A DNA stretch of 64,000 bases from Pseudanabaena biceps (GTDB lineage: Bacteria > Cyanobacteriota > Cyanobacteriia > Pseudanabaenales > Pseudanabaenaceae). A program made the translations under genes and the position numbers. Positions 50,422 through 57,868 of the stretch are shown one piece after another. The stretch is from the NCBI GenBank assembly GCA_013361095.1, contig JAATWA010000001.1, forward strand, positions 3,503,001 to 3,567,000. The letters are read 5' to 3'. The notes beneath the pieces were generated by a model. The model saw only the letters and a program-made list of their open reading frames with translations. It was not told where the DNA came from and ran no database searches. Numbering within the stretch: the stretch's first letter is position 1; each line of letters starts with the position of its first letter.

Positions 50422-50964
50422 TCATAATATTTTACGCATCTTAATGGCGATCGCAGGATTGCCACTATAAATTGTCATTGATTCTAGCGATCGCGTGGCA
50501 ACACTGCCCAAGCCCAATACTGCGCCCTGACCAACTCTTACGCCTGCGGCAATGGTTGCTTGCGCCGCGATCCAACTACCTGTTTCGATGTAGATTGGTG
50601 CAGTTTTTAAGGCAAAATCGCGATCGCTCCAGTCGTGATTACCAGTACAAAGATATACGGCTTGAGAAATGCAACAATGGCTTTCAATCGTAATCAAGTC
50701 GAGATTATCAATCCAAACGTCTTCACCAATCCACACAAAATCTTTAATAATTAGCCGCCAAGGAAATTTGACTCGCACGCCTGTTTTAATACGAACACCT
50801 CTACCAATTTCCGCACCAAACCACCGCAAAATATTAACCTTGATTCCAGAAAAGGGAATCATGTAACTCCGCACCAAAGGCGCACCGACAAAGTACCAAA
50901 GTAACTGTTTCCACAGAGGCGCACCCGTTGTGTATGTACCTGTTGTATAGCGATCAAGACGCAA
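50422..50964 (-). CDS. WcaF-like hexapeptide acetyltransferase
   Basis: A 180-aa left-handed beta-helix acyltransferase. Hexapeptide repeats run from about 60 to 165 (IGRGVRIKTGVRVKFPWRLII, IGEDVWIDNLDLITIESHCCIS, GSWIAAQATIAAGVRVGQGAVLGLGSVAT). The catalytic-type motif CTGNHDWSDRDFALKTAPI contains the His used in the WcaF group of O-acetyltransferases, which modify exopolysaccharide sugars. Likely transcribed with the methyltransferase gene downstream. Confidence 0.82.
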   Translation of the reverse strand: MRLDRYTTGTYTTGAPLWKQLLWYFVGAPLVRSYMIPFSGIKVNILRWFGAEIGRGVRIKTGVRVKFPWRLIIKDFVWIGEDVWIDNLDLITIESHCCISQAVYLCTGNHDWSDRDFALKTAPIYIETGSWIAAQATIAAGVRVGQGAVLGLGSVATRSLESMTIYSGNPAIAIKMRKIL

Positions 50965-51205
50965 AGTTTTTACTCCTTAGATTAAGTTCTACAGCTTTAA
51001 AATCTCATATAGCAAACCATATTTGCGCCTCTTAGAAGATTTCTCTACTTTAACAAGGGGCTTAAGCCCCTTGCCTGAATCCTCTCAGCGCCGAAGGCGC
51101 TGAAAACCTCAAAATTGGAGAATTGCTGACCTAACAGCAGATCTAAAAGGAGGATCTGCGGATGTTATACAATGGTAAAGATTTTCTAATGGTCGAGTTT
51201 TTGAT
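50965..51205. other. Intergenic region with family palindrome fragments
   Basis: It contains AACAAGGGGCTTAAGCCCCTTG (51053-51079), also found at 39.85 kb, and half of a CCAATTTTGGGG element (CAGCGCCGAAGGCGCTGAAAA and AGAATTGCTG at about 51088-51128). Promoter of the DUF3110 gene lies here. No gene seen. Confidence 0.55.
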
Positions 51206-51583
51206 ATGCAAGTTTGGGTATTGCTGTTTAACGCTAACACCGATAACGAAGGTATTTACACCCTAGAAATCGAAGGCAAGAATATCATTATCGCCTTTGA
51301 GCAAGAAGATGATGCTATTCGTTATGCTGGCTTACTGGAAGCGCAAGATTTCCTGTCGCCGACAGTGGAAAGCATCGAAAGTAAGGATTTAGAAGAATTT
51401 TGTGAAGAAGCCAGCTACGAACTCAACATCGTCTCCACCGATGCTCTCCTAATGCCACCAGAGCGCAATGTTGATAAGACTGATTGGTCTAGCGATCGCG
51501 ATAAATCTCTACCAGAAACAGAGGAAGAAGTAGAAGATCCCGTAATTGCCATGATGCGCCGCCGTCTAGAGAATTTACTTTAG
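51206..51583 (+). CDS. DUF3110 family protein
   Basis: A 125-aa acidic protein. The first 80 residues (MQVWVLLFNANTDNEGIYTLEIEGKNIIIAFEQEDDAIRYAGLLEAQDF) match the cyanobacterial and plastid DUF3110 family, and the tail ends DPVIAMMRRRLENLL. Function unknown. A hairpin of AAGTAGCTCGGC and its complement (51597-51635) follows the stop. Confidence 0.8.
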   Translation: MQVWVLLFNANTDNEGIYTLEIEGKNIIIAFEQEDDAIRYAGLLEAQDFLSPTVESIESKDLEEFCEEASYELNIVSTDALLMPPERNVDKTDWSSDRDKSLPETEEEVEDPVIAMMRRRLENLL

Positions 51584-51596
51584 TAGTTAATGATTT

Positions 51597-51635
51597 AAGT
51601 AGCTCGGCTTAGTTTATAACTATGCCGAGCTACTT
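51597..51635 (+). terminator. Hairpin after the DUF3110 gene
   Basis: AAGTAGCTCGGC (51597-51608) pairs with GCCGAGCTACTT (51624-51635) over 12 bp with a 15-nt loop. The same word TATGCCGAGCTACTT recurs at about 52806. Confidence 0.6.
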
Positions 51636-51657
51636 AATAGAACAGGAATACTTTGCT

Positions 51658-51807
51658 ATGACAGATGCAATTAACGAGATTGCCCAAGTATCGAAATTGG
51701 CTTTAAGTAATTGCGATCGCCTACTAAAAGTTAGCTTGATTGCGATCGCAGGAGGGGTTGGGTTTGTAGGAGGAACAGTGATTATTCCTGTACTAAGAGT
51801 CCTCTAA
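51658..51807 (+). CDS. Small single-pass membrane protein, hypothetical
   Basis: A 49-codon frame beginning at ATG 51658 (MTDAINEIAQVSKLALSNCDRLLKVSLIAIAGGVGFVGGTVIIPVLRVL) with AGGAAT about 10 bases upstream. One hydrophobic helix spans residues 25-45. An upstream in-frame ATG (51622) falls inside the preceding hairpin and is unlikely. No family is recognised; the small size makes the call tentative. Confidence 0.35.
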   Translation: MTDAINEIAQVSKLALSNCDRLLKVSLIAIAGGVGFVGGTVIIPVLRVL

Positions 51808-51904
51808 AGACAATCAATGCCAACACCATATTTGGCAACAAAATGATAAAGCCATTCAGCATTGCCTGCATCTTGTCTAAGAGAGTTGATACTTCTGTAC
51901 TCAT
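51782..51904 (-). pseudogene. N-terminal remnant of a mechanosensitive (MscS-like) channel
   Basis: A 40-codon minus-strand frame reads MSTEVSTLLDKMQAMLNGFI then ILLPNMVLALIVF, which resembles the first helix region of small MscS-type channels (...ALLPNLVLAIIVF...). It runs into a stop after RGLLVQE. It overlaps the small rightward gene. Either a truncated gene or chance similarity. Confidence 0.35.
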
Positions 51905-51964
51905 TGCCTGATCGTCATAAAAAGCACCTGTACATTAGTGGAAATTAGGAAAATTAACTTTTCT

Positions 51965-52780
51965 CTAAGGTTGTTGATTCTCCTCTCTTAAGCTCTGAAT
52001 CTCGGTTCGCAAGGCTGTGATTTCGTCTCGCAGAGCATCGATCGATTTTGCTCCAACAATCTCTGCTTCGTCATCGTCAGCATCTTGTCCGATAAAAAAT
52101 GTGGCTAGCGTTGCCGTCATATAGCCAAATACAACAAATGCATACAGCGCCAGCAGAAAGCAGAGGATGCGACCTTCGGCAGTTTTGGGAAAGTAATCTG
52201 ATCCCATTGTGGTCATCAGCATTGCTGTCCACCAAAGCGCCGTGCTGTAGCTATCAAATCCAGCCAAATCTGGAGCATCTTGCTCAAAAGCATACATTCC
52301 CGCCGCCCCAACCATGGTAATGATTGCTGTCGTCATCACCACATAGCCAAAGCCACGCCGCCCAAAGTTAGCGGCAAGCGATCTCATACTGCGATTAGTG
52401 CGAGTCATTACCCGCAGCAGTCGTAAGCCTCGAACTGCTCGCGTAGTTTGTAAAATTCGGATCACACGCGCAAATCGCAACATACGAAGAGCGGGTAAAA
52501 GCAGTGAAATTGCGGTAATCCAGTTGGTTTTAAGATAATTAGCCTTGTGTGGTGCAAGTGCTAGTCTGAACATAAACTCTAGGATAAATACGCCCCAAAT
52601 GGCGATGCTAACTGCATCTAAAAAAGGAGTCAGTTCCCAAGTCAGTTCCACTACAAATAGACCGAGCCAAGTAAAACTCAACATGAGCATTGGCAGTTCT
52701 AGCCAATCTTCGATCTGCTGCAAGATTTGCTGTTGTTCGTGTTCTATTGCTTGCTTTTCGGATCGATTTAAGGGTTCCAT
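51965..52780 (-). CDS. Voltage-gated-type ion channel with unusual selectivity filter
   Basis: A 271-aa six-helix ion transporter. S4 has regularly spaced arginines (LRMLRFARVIRILQTTRAVRGLRLLR, about 98-123). The pore segment reads MTTMGSDYFPKT (189-200): the K+-channel GYG is replaced by GSDYFP, so ion selectivity cannot be assumed to be K+. The C-terminus is a Glu-rich coiled coil (245-268) that may tetramerise. The N-terminus is cytoplasmic and Gln rich. Neighbours give no functional clue. Confidence 0.82.
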   Translation of the reverse strand: MEPLNRSEKQAIEHEQQQILQQIEDWLELPMLMLSFTWLGLFVVELTWELTPFLDAVSIAIWGVFILEFMFRLALAPHKANYLKTNWITAISLLLPALRMLRFARVIRILQTTRAVRGLRLLRVMTRTNRSMRSLAANFGRRGFGYVVMTTAIITMVGAAGMYAFEQDAPDLAGFDSYSTALWWTAMLMTTMGSDYFPKTAEGRILCFLLALYAFVVFGYMTATLATFFIGQDADDDEAEIVGAKSIDALRDEITALRTEIQSLREENQQP

Positions 52781-53109
52781 TACGACAATCTGGGCTTTAA
52801 GTTTACTTATGCCGAGCTACTTACTGCACAGTAGATTACAGAACCATAACACAGTCGAGCTGCTTCCTAATTCACTAGCCTAATCTATGGTAGATGAACC
52901 TTAGAAGGCTATATATCTAAGGGCTGCGATCTATGGGAATAAAGCAATCCCTCGTTTAGAGACCAGTTCCGTTTGCCTTTACTCAGTTAAAATCAATATT
53001 TACTCCCTTCCCAGTAAAAAATTAGACGCTGCGGCGCAAAGCGCCGCAACGTCTAATTTTTTACTGGGAAGGGAGTATCATTATCACAATTTGTTGTGAG
53101 ATTACCAAT
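52781..53109. other. Intergenic region dominated by a 37-bp stem palindrome
   Basis: It starts with a TATGCCGAGCTACTT copy near 52806 and contains the large hairpin at 53001-53077. No gene-like frame. Confidence 0.5.
53001..53077. repeat. 37-bp stem palindrome just upstream of the thioesterase gene
   Basis: Arms 53001-53037 and 53041-53077 pair with one mismatch around AAA (outer TACTCCCTTCCCAGTAAAAA, core GCGGCGC). It ends 32 bp before the ATG of the next gene, so it lies in its promoter or leader region. The longest stem seen in the window. Confidence 0.85.
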
Positions 53110-53586
53110 ATGACGGCAGAACTTACTTCTAATCCTTTAACCAATGCGATCGCTAAATTTGAGCCAAATTCCGAAAATGAGGGCTGGTTTAACTATGCAG
53201 TCCATGTCTATCCTCACCATACCGACTATTCGGGCGTAGTTTGGCATGGAGCTTATATAAATTGGATGGAAGAGGCGAGGGTAGAATGCTTACGCACCGT
53301 GGGCATGAGCTTTGAGGAGTTAGTTTCCGCAGGGGTAGATTTACCTGTGGTCGAGATGTCTTTGCGCTATCACCGTTCAGCGCGGATGGGTGACAACGTA
53401 TTGGTAATGACCAAACTTGTGACCGATAAGGTGCGTCTAAATTGGGAATACCAAATTCGCACAGAAACAGATCTATGTGTAACAGCAGTAGTGTCACTGG
53501 TAGCTGTAGATTTTGAAAAGCGTAAGTTGTTGCGATCGCTACCAAGTTCATTGGAGGGCGCGATCGCTAAACTAACGGGAATTTAA
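53110..53586 (+). CDS. Hot-dog fold acyl-CoA thioesterase
   Basis: A 158-aa 4HBT-type thioesterase. YAVHVYPHHTDYSGVVWHGAYINWMEEARVECLR contains the catalytic Asp (HTDYSGVV) of the YbgC/4-hydroxybenzoyl-CoA group, followed by the long helix and VVEMSLRYHRSARMGDNVLVMTKL. It hydrolyses an acyl-CoA thioester; candidates include DHNA-CoA for phylloquinone synthesis, but this is not decided. 63 bp upstream of argJ. Confidence 0.82.
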   Translation: MTAELTSNPLTNAIAKFEPNSENEGWFNYAVHVYPHHTDYSGVVWHGAYINWMEEARVECLRTVGMSFEELVSAGVDLPVVEMSLRYHRSARMGDNVLVMTKLVTDKVRLNWEYQIRTETDLCVTAVVSLVAVDFEKRKLLRSLPSSLEGAIAKLTGI

Positions 53587-53649
53587 TAAGGTTCACTTCC
53601 AACCAAAACGCGGAGTGAACAAGTAGTAAATGAGGAAATCAATCAAATC

Positions 53650-54861
53650 ATGGCAAATTGGCAAGTAATTGCAGGCGGCGTGACCGCAGCAAAGGGCTAC
53701 AAAGCCGCAGGAATCACCGCAGGGCTAAAACCATCGGGAGCGCCTGATTTAACCCTGATCGCATCAGATGTCCCTGCGATCGCCGCAGGTGTATTCACCA
53801 AGTCCTGTGTCCGCGCTGCCTGTGTGGATTTTAACCGCGAAGTATTAGCCAAAGGTGGTCACGTCAGTGTCATTCTTTGTAATGCTGGTCAAGCCAACGC
53901 CAGCACAGGTGCAGAAGGCTGGAAAAACGCGGTGGAATGTGCCGAACTTGTCCAAAAAGCCTTAAATACTGAAGATGGCGTATTGGTTGCTTCTACTGGT
54001 GTAATCGGCAAGCAATTGTTGATGGACAAGATGCGGGCAGGAATTGCCAAGATTGTCCCATTGATTTCGCCCGATGGTGGTGAAGCTGCTTCGCGATCGA
54101 TCATGACCACAGACACTGTGCCAAAAAGTATTGCCTTAGAAACTGTGATTGATGGCAAGCCTGTAAGAATTGGTGGCATCTGCAAAGGCTCAGGCATGAT
54201 TCATCCCAATATGGCAACCATGTTGGGGTTTGTCACTTGCGATGCTGGCGTAGAGCCGAAGCTATGGCAAAAGATGTTGTCTAGTTCTATTGATGCCAGC
54301 TTTAACCAAGTCACGGTGGATGGTGATACCAGCACTAATGACATGGTGCTAGCTCTCTGTAATGGTCAGTCTGGCGTAACCATTGATGATGAAAGCTCAG
54401 AAGCCGCACAACAATTACAGGCAATGCTCAAAGAAGTTTGTATGAGCTTAGCTAAAGCGATCGCCCGTGATGGTGAGGGCGCAACCTGTATGATCGAGGT
54501 CAATGTCTCAGGGGCAACTAGCACCGAAGCCGCCCGTCAAATTGCTAAAACCATTGTTGGCTCCTCCCTTGTTAAGTCAGCAGTATTTGGCAATGATCCT
54601 AACTGGGGTAGAATTGCCGCCGCCGCAGGGCGATCGGGAATTGATTTCGATCAGGATTTACTGAATATCCAACTGGGTGATTTTGTGATGATGCAAGACG
54701 GTACACCACAGGAATACGATCGCAATGCGGCTAGCGATTATCTCAAAAATGACACCGTAATTATTAATGTCGGTGTGGGAGATGGTGATGGTAGTGGCAC
54801 AGCATGGGGCTGTGACCTCAGTTACGATTACGTCAAAATTAACGCCGAATACACAACATAA
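53650..54861 (+). CDS. argJ: Bifunctional ornithine acetyltransferase/N-acetylglutamate synthase
   Basis: A 403-aa ArgJ of arginine biosynthesis, which recycles the acetyl group from N-acetylornithine to glutamate. The self-cleavage site is visible in SGMIHPNMATMLGFVTCD (A189-T190; Thr becomes the nucleophile of the beta chain). KGSGMIHP, DGDTSTND and GNDPNWGRIAAAAGRSG are also family signatures. Full length. Confidence 0.96.
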   Translation: MANWQVIAGGVTAAKGYKAAGITAGLKPSGAPDLTLIASDVPAIAAGVFTKSCVRAACVDFNREVLAKGGHVSVILCNAGQANASTGAEGWKNAVECAELVQKALNTEDGVLVASTGVIGKQLLMDKMRAGIAKIVPLISPDGGEAASRSIMTTDTVPKSIALETVIDGKPVRIGGICKGSGMIHPNMATMLGFVTCDAGVEPKLWQKMLSSSIDASFNQVTVDGDTSTNDMVLALCNGQSGVTIDDESSEAAQQLQAMLKEVCMSLAKAIARDGEGATCMIEVNVSGATSTEAARQIAKTIVGSSLVKSAVFGNDPNWGRIAAAAGRSGIDFDQDLLNIQLGDFVMMQDGTPQEYDRNAASDYLKNDTVIINVGVGDGDGSGTAWGCDLSYDYVKINAEYTT

Positions 54862-54862
54862 C

Positions 54863-54903
54863 AAAAAGCAAGAAGGGGCGCGATGCGCCCCTTCTTGCTT
54901 TTT
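54863..54903 (+). terminator. Terminator hairpin after argJ
   Basis: A 19-bp perfect stem AAAAAGCAAGAAGGGGCGC, loop GAT, followed by TTTT; it starts two bases after the argJ stop. Confidence 0.85.
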
Positions 54904-54971
54904 AATGCTCTGTAAGTCCTACCAAACGGTTGAAGCAACAATTTGGTTTTGCATCTACACTAAAAGTAATT

Positions 54972-55115
54972 ACAGTGCTTTGCGCTTTCTTAAAACCCAA
55001 GAGAAAGTTTGAAAGGCTGGCAAAGCCAGCCTTTCAAACTTTCTCTGTATTAAAGCCCTGTAGCGCACGCGCAGCGTGCGCTACAGGGCTTTAATAAGGC
55101 GACGCAAAGCACTGT
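54972..55115. repeat. Composite cloverleaf-like palindrome
   Basis: Outer ACAGTGCTTTGCG (54972-54984) pairs with CGCAAAGCACTGT (55103-55115). Inside are a 21-bp perfect hairpin (55001-55021 with 55025-55045, loop AAA, preceded by AAAACCCAA) and a 23-bp perfect hairpin (55048-55070 with 55074-55096, loop GCA). It ends 27 bp before the ABC permease gene. Confidence 0.85.
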
Positions 55116-55142
55116 TAATCAAGACTTAACAGGAAATTCACA

Positions 55143-56375
55143 ATGGATACTTGGGAAAGCTTTCGGATGGCAGGTAAAACCCTTGCCGCTAATCGGATGC
55201 GTAGCACATTGACCATGCTAGGAATCATCATTGGTAACGCCTCTGTCATTTTGATGGTAGGAGTAGGACAGGGCGCACAAAAATATGCCTCACAGCAATT
55301 TCAGTCCCTCGGAACCGATGTGATTTTTGTAATTACAGGCACTGATAACGCTCGTCGTAATGTAATCGCGCCGCCCAATCGTCTTGTGCTTGCCGATGCC
55401 GACGCGATCGCCACTCAAGTTCCTACTGTGCGCGGTGTTGCCCCGCAGATTAATGGCTCAGAGCTAGCGATCGCAGGGAACAACACCAAACGCGCCACTC
55501 TGATCGGCACAACCGACACTTACGCCAAAGTCCGCAATGCCGATGTTAGTTCAGGTCGATTTTTTAATGAAGAAGACATTAAGCGCAACGCAAGGGTCGT
55601 CACCATAGGAGCCGCGATCGCCAAAGAGCTATTTCCCCAAGGCAATGTGCTGGGGCAATCGGTAAGAATCCGTAGTACCAGTTACGAAGTGATTGGGATT
55701 ATGTCCGAAAAAGGGGCTTTCTTGGGAACGAACCAAGACGACACCATCTTTTTGCCGATTACGACTATGACCAGTCAGCTTACGGGCAAAACTTCTCCCT
55801 ATGGTATTTCTGTTCAAGTTATCAATGTTTCGGCAACTAGCAATGAAACCGTAGATGCGGCGCAGTTCCAAATCTCTAACCTGCTGCGATTACGTCATCG
55901 CACTGCTGATGCCAGTGTAAATACCGAAGATACTTTTACCGTCCGTACTCAACAAGATGCCTTGGAGATTGTCGGTAATATTACAGGAGCTTTGACGATT
56001 TTATTGGCGGCGATCGCAGGGATATCACTTTTAGTCGGTGGCATCGGCATTATGAATATCATGCTAGTGTCCGTCACCGAGCGTACCCAAGAAATCGGAC
56101 TCCGTAAAGCGATCGGTGCAGCTCCCAGCGATATCCTCACTCAGTTCACGATTGAGGCGGTAATTTTGTCTCTTTTAGGTGGAGCGATCGGCACAGGCAT
56201 TGGTATTGGCGGAATTATGCTAATCGCCGCAACTACACCATTACAAGCAGGTGTATCAATTAGCGCGATCGCCTTAGCGGTAAGTGTATCGGGTGGTATT
56301 GGCTTATTTTTTGGTATTTTCCCCGCCCGCCAAGCTGCCAAACTGGACCCGATCGTGGCTTTGAGAAGCATTTAA
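55143..56375 (+). CDS. MacB-like ABC transporter permease
   Basis: A 410-aa FtsX/MacB-type permease with one N-terminal helix (about 15-40), a large periplasmic domain and three C-terminal helices (about 280-310, 330-360, 370-395). NRMRSTLTMLGIIIGNASVILMV and VGGIGIMNIMLVSVTERTQEIGLRKAIGA are the signatures. Such permeases act with a cytosolic ATPase in export or signalling. It is 22 bp from the ATPase gene, and no membrane-fusion protein gene is adjacent. Confidence 0.88.
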   Translation: MDTWESFRMAGKTLAANRMRSTLTMLGIIIGNASVILMVGVGQGAQKYASQQFQSLGTDVIFVITGTDNARRNVIAPPNRLVLADADAIATQVPTVRGVAPQINGSELAIAGNNTKRATLIGTTDTYAKVRNADVSSGRFFNEEDIKRNARVVTIGAAIAKELFPQGNVLGQSVRIRSTSYEVIGIMSEKGAFLGTNQDDTIFLPITTMTSQLTGKTSPYGISVQVINVSATSNETVDAAQFQISNLLRLRHRTADASVNTEDTFTVRTQQDALEIVGNITGALTILLAAIAGISLLVGGIGIMNIMLVSVTERTQEIGLRKAIGAAPSDILTQFTIEAVILSLLGGAIGTGIGIGGIMLIAATTPLQAGVSISAIALAVSVSGGIGLFFGIFPARQAAKLDPIVALRSI

Positions 56376-56397
56376 AATATATAAGCAAGACATATCT

Positions 56398-57156
56398 ATG
56401 ATTACCACCAATCCGATCGCACCTTTAGCGGAAATATCAGCATCTAAGCGCAAAATCGTTGAACTACAACAAGTTTGTAAATTCTATGGCGAAGGCGACA
56501 CCCTTGTTAAAGCGTTAGATGAGGTCAGCTTTGTGATCCATGAAGGGGAATACTGCGCGATCATGGGTGCGTCTGGCTCTGGGAAATCCACCTGCATGAA
56601 TATTATCGGCTGTCTCGACAGCAGCACCTCGGGCAAATATTTCCTTGATGAAGAAGATGTATCAGGAATGCAAGAGCGTGACTTAGCGAAAGTTCGTAAT
56701 CTTAAAATAGGCTTTGTATTTCAGCAATATCATCTCTTACCGCAATTATCAGCGCTGGAAAATGTGATGTTGCCGATGGCCTATGCTGATGTGCGCCCCA
56801 AAGAACAAAAGGAACGCGCCGCCGCTGCCCTAGAGCGTGTAGCTATGGGACATCGCTTAAACAATCGCCCCAATCAAATGTCGGGAGGACAACAGCAAAG
56901 GGTCGCGATCGCCAGAGCGATCGTCAATAACCCTGTCATGTTACTCGCCGATGAGCCCACAGGAGCCTTAGACTCGCATACTACTTCAGAAGTAATGGAG
57001 TTGTTTGGCGAGCTAAATACTAGTGGTATTACCGTAGTGATGGTGACCCACGAAGCTGATGTTGCCAGAAATACGCGCCGAATCATCTGGTTTCGTGATG
57101 GTCATATTGTGGAAGCCCGCTTATCACCTAACGATCTCGGTCACGTCATGAATTAA
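56398..57156 (+). CDS. MacB-like ABC transporter ATP-binding protein
   Basis: A 252-aa ATPase of the LolD/MacB class. Walker A GASGSGKST (about 60-68), signature MSGGQQQRVAIARAI (about 160), Walker B VMLLADEPTGALDS and the His switch MVTHEAD are intact. The N-terminal 20 residues precede the conserved domain. Partner of the permease just upstream. The cargo is unknown. Confidence 0.92.
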   Translation: MITTNPIAPLAEISASKRKIVELQQVCKFYGEGDTLVKALDEVSFVIHEGEYCAIMGASGSGKSTCMNIIGCLDSSTSGKYFLDEEDVSGMQERDLAKVRNLKIGFVFQQYHLLPQLSALENVMLPMAYADVRPKEQKERAAAALERVAMGHRLNNRPNQMSGGQQQRVAIARAIVNNPVMLLADEPTGALDSHTTSEVMELFGELNTSGITVVMVTHEADVARNTRRIIWFRDGHIVEARLSPNDLGHVMN

Positions 57157-57186
57157 CTAGGCTATAGAGCGCTTTGCGCTCAAACC

Positions 57187-57284
57187 CGAACCAAGAATTC
57201 TTTTAAAGTGTTGCAAAGCAACACTTTAAAAGAATTCTTGGTTCGCTAAAAATGAGTGGCGGCGCACAGCGCCGCCACTCATTA
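57187..57284. repeat. Two perfect palindromes between ABC transporter and comFB
   Basis: A 28-bp perfect stem 57187-57214 with 57218-57245 (CGAACCAAGAATTCTTTTAA..GTTGC, loop AAA), preceded by GAGCGCTTTGCGCTC, belongs to the AAGAATT family of 25.2, 30.6 and 61.4 kb. A second hairpin (57250-57284, GAGTGGCGGCGC, loop ACA) abuts the ComFB stop codon. Confidence 0.82.
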
Positions 57285-57860
57285 ATTAGAAGTTTCTTCA
57301 AAGTCAGGTGCATAGGCTTGGAGAAGACTGCTAAGTTGCGATAATACCGAGTCTTTATTCTTCGAGCCAAAGTTAGAGCGATCGGGGAAAAATTCGGGAC
57401 GGTCAAGGTTGCGATCGATGGCTTCCTTGACTTGCTGAGAAATCAGATGTTGGAGATCGGCAAGCGCTCTGTCTCTTTGATAGTTTGCCCCCTGCTCAGT
57501 GGTGGCGTATAGCGGAGGTAGACGGTTGAGGGCATAGGCAGCAATATCGCCTAAGTCTAAAACTTTGTTACTAATGGCTTCAATTTCCGCAACTCTTGCC
57601 ACCGCTTCACTGAGTACCAGTTCTTCCATGACATTGATAAATTGCTTGCGAGGGACAGCAACGACTTCTCCTGTCAGCAAAGATCCCATAAGGCGATCGA
57701 GCGCCATATATTCTTCGACTGAGAGTTCAAAGGCACTATCACAAATCCGCCCCACTTCAGCTTCCATAGCAGGAGTTAGGTAGCCATCTTGCAAAGCCTG
57801 CTCAACAATCGACTCAATGCTAGTTTTTTCTTTTTTTTCCACTGCCATCTCTGTTAACAA
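57282..57860 (-). CDS. ComFB-family protein, candidate c-di-GMP receptor
   Basis: A 192-aa protein. The C-terminal half has the ComFB pattern NVMEELVLSEAVARVAEIE...LDLGDIAAYALNRLPPLYATTEQGANYQRDRA (about 75-140), and the N-terminal half is a helical domain common in cyanobacterial versions. ComFB-like proteins in cyanobacteria have been reported to bind cyclic di-GMP and affect cell size, phototaxis or competence. The true start may be M5 (MAVEKK). It is 8 bp downstream of the GH57 gene and probably in one operon. Confidence 0.78.
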   Translation of the reverse strand: MLTEMAVEKKEKTSIESIVEQALQDGYLTPAMEAEVGRICDSAFELSVEEYMALDRLMGSLLTGEVVAVPRKQFINVMEELVLSEAVARVAEIEAISNKVLDLGDIAAYALNRLPPLYATTEQGANYQRDRALADLQHLISQQVKEAIDRNLDRPEFFPDRSNFGSKNKDSVLSQLSSLLQAYAPDFEETSN

Positions 57861-57868
57861 CGCAACTC

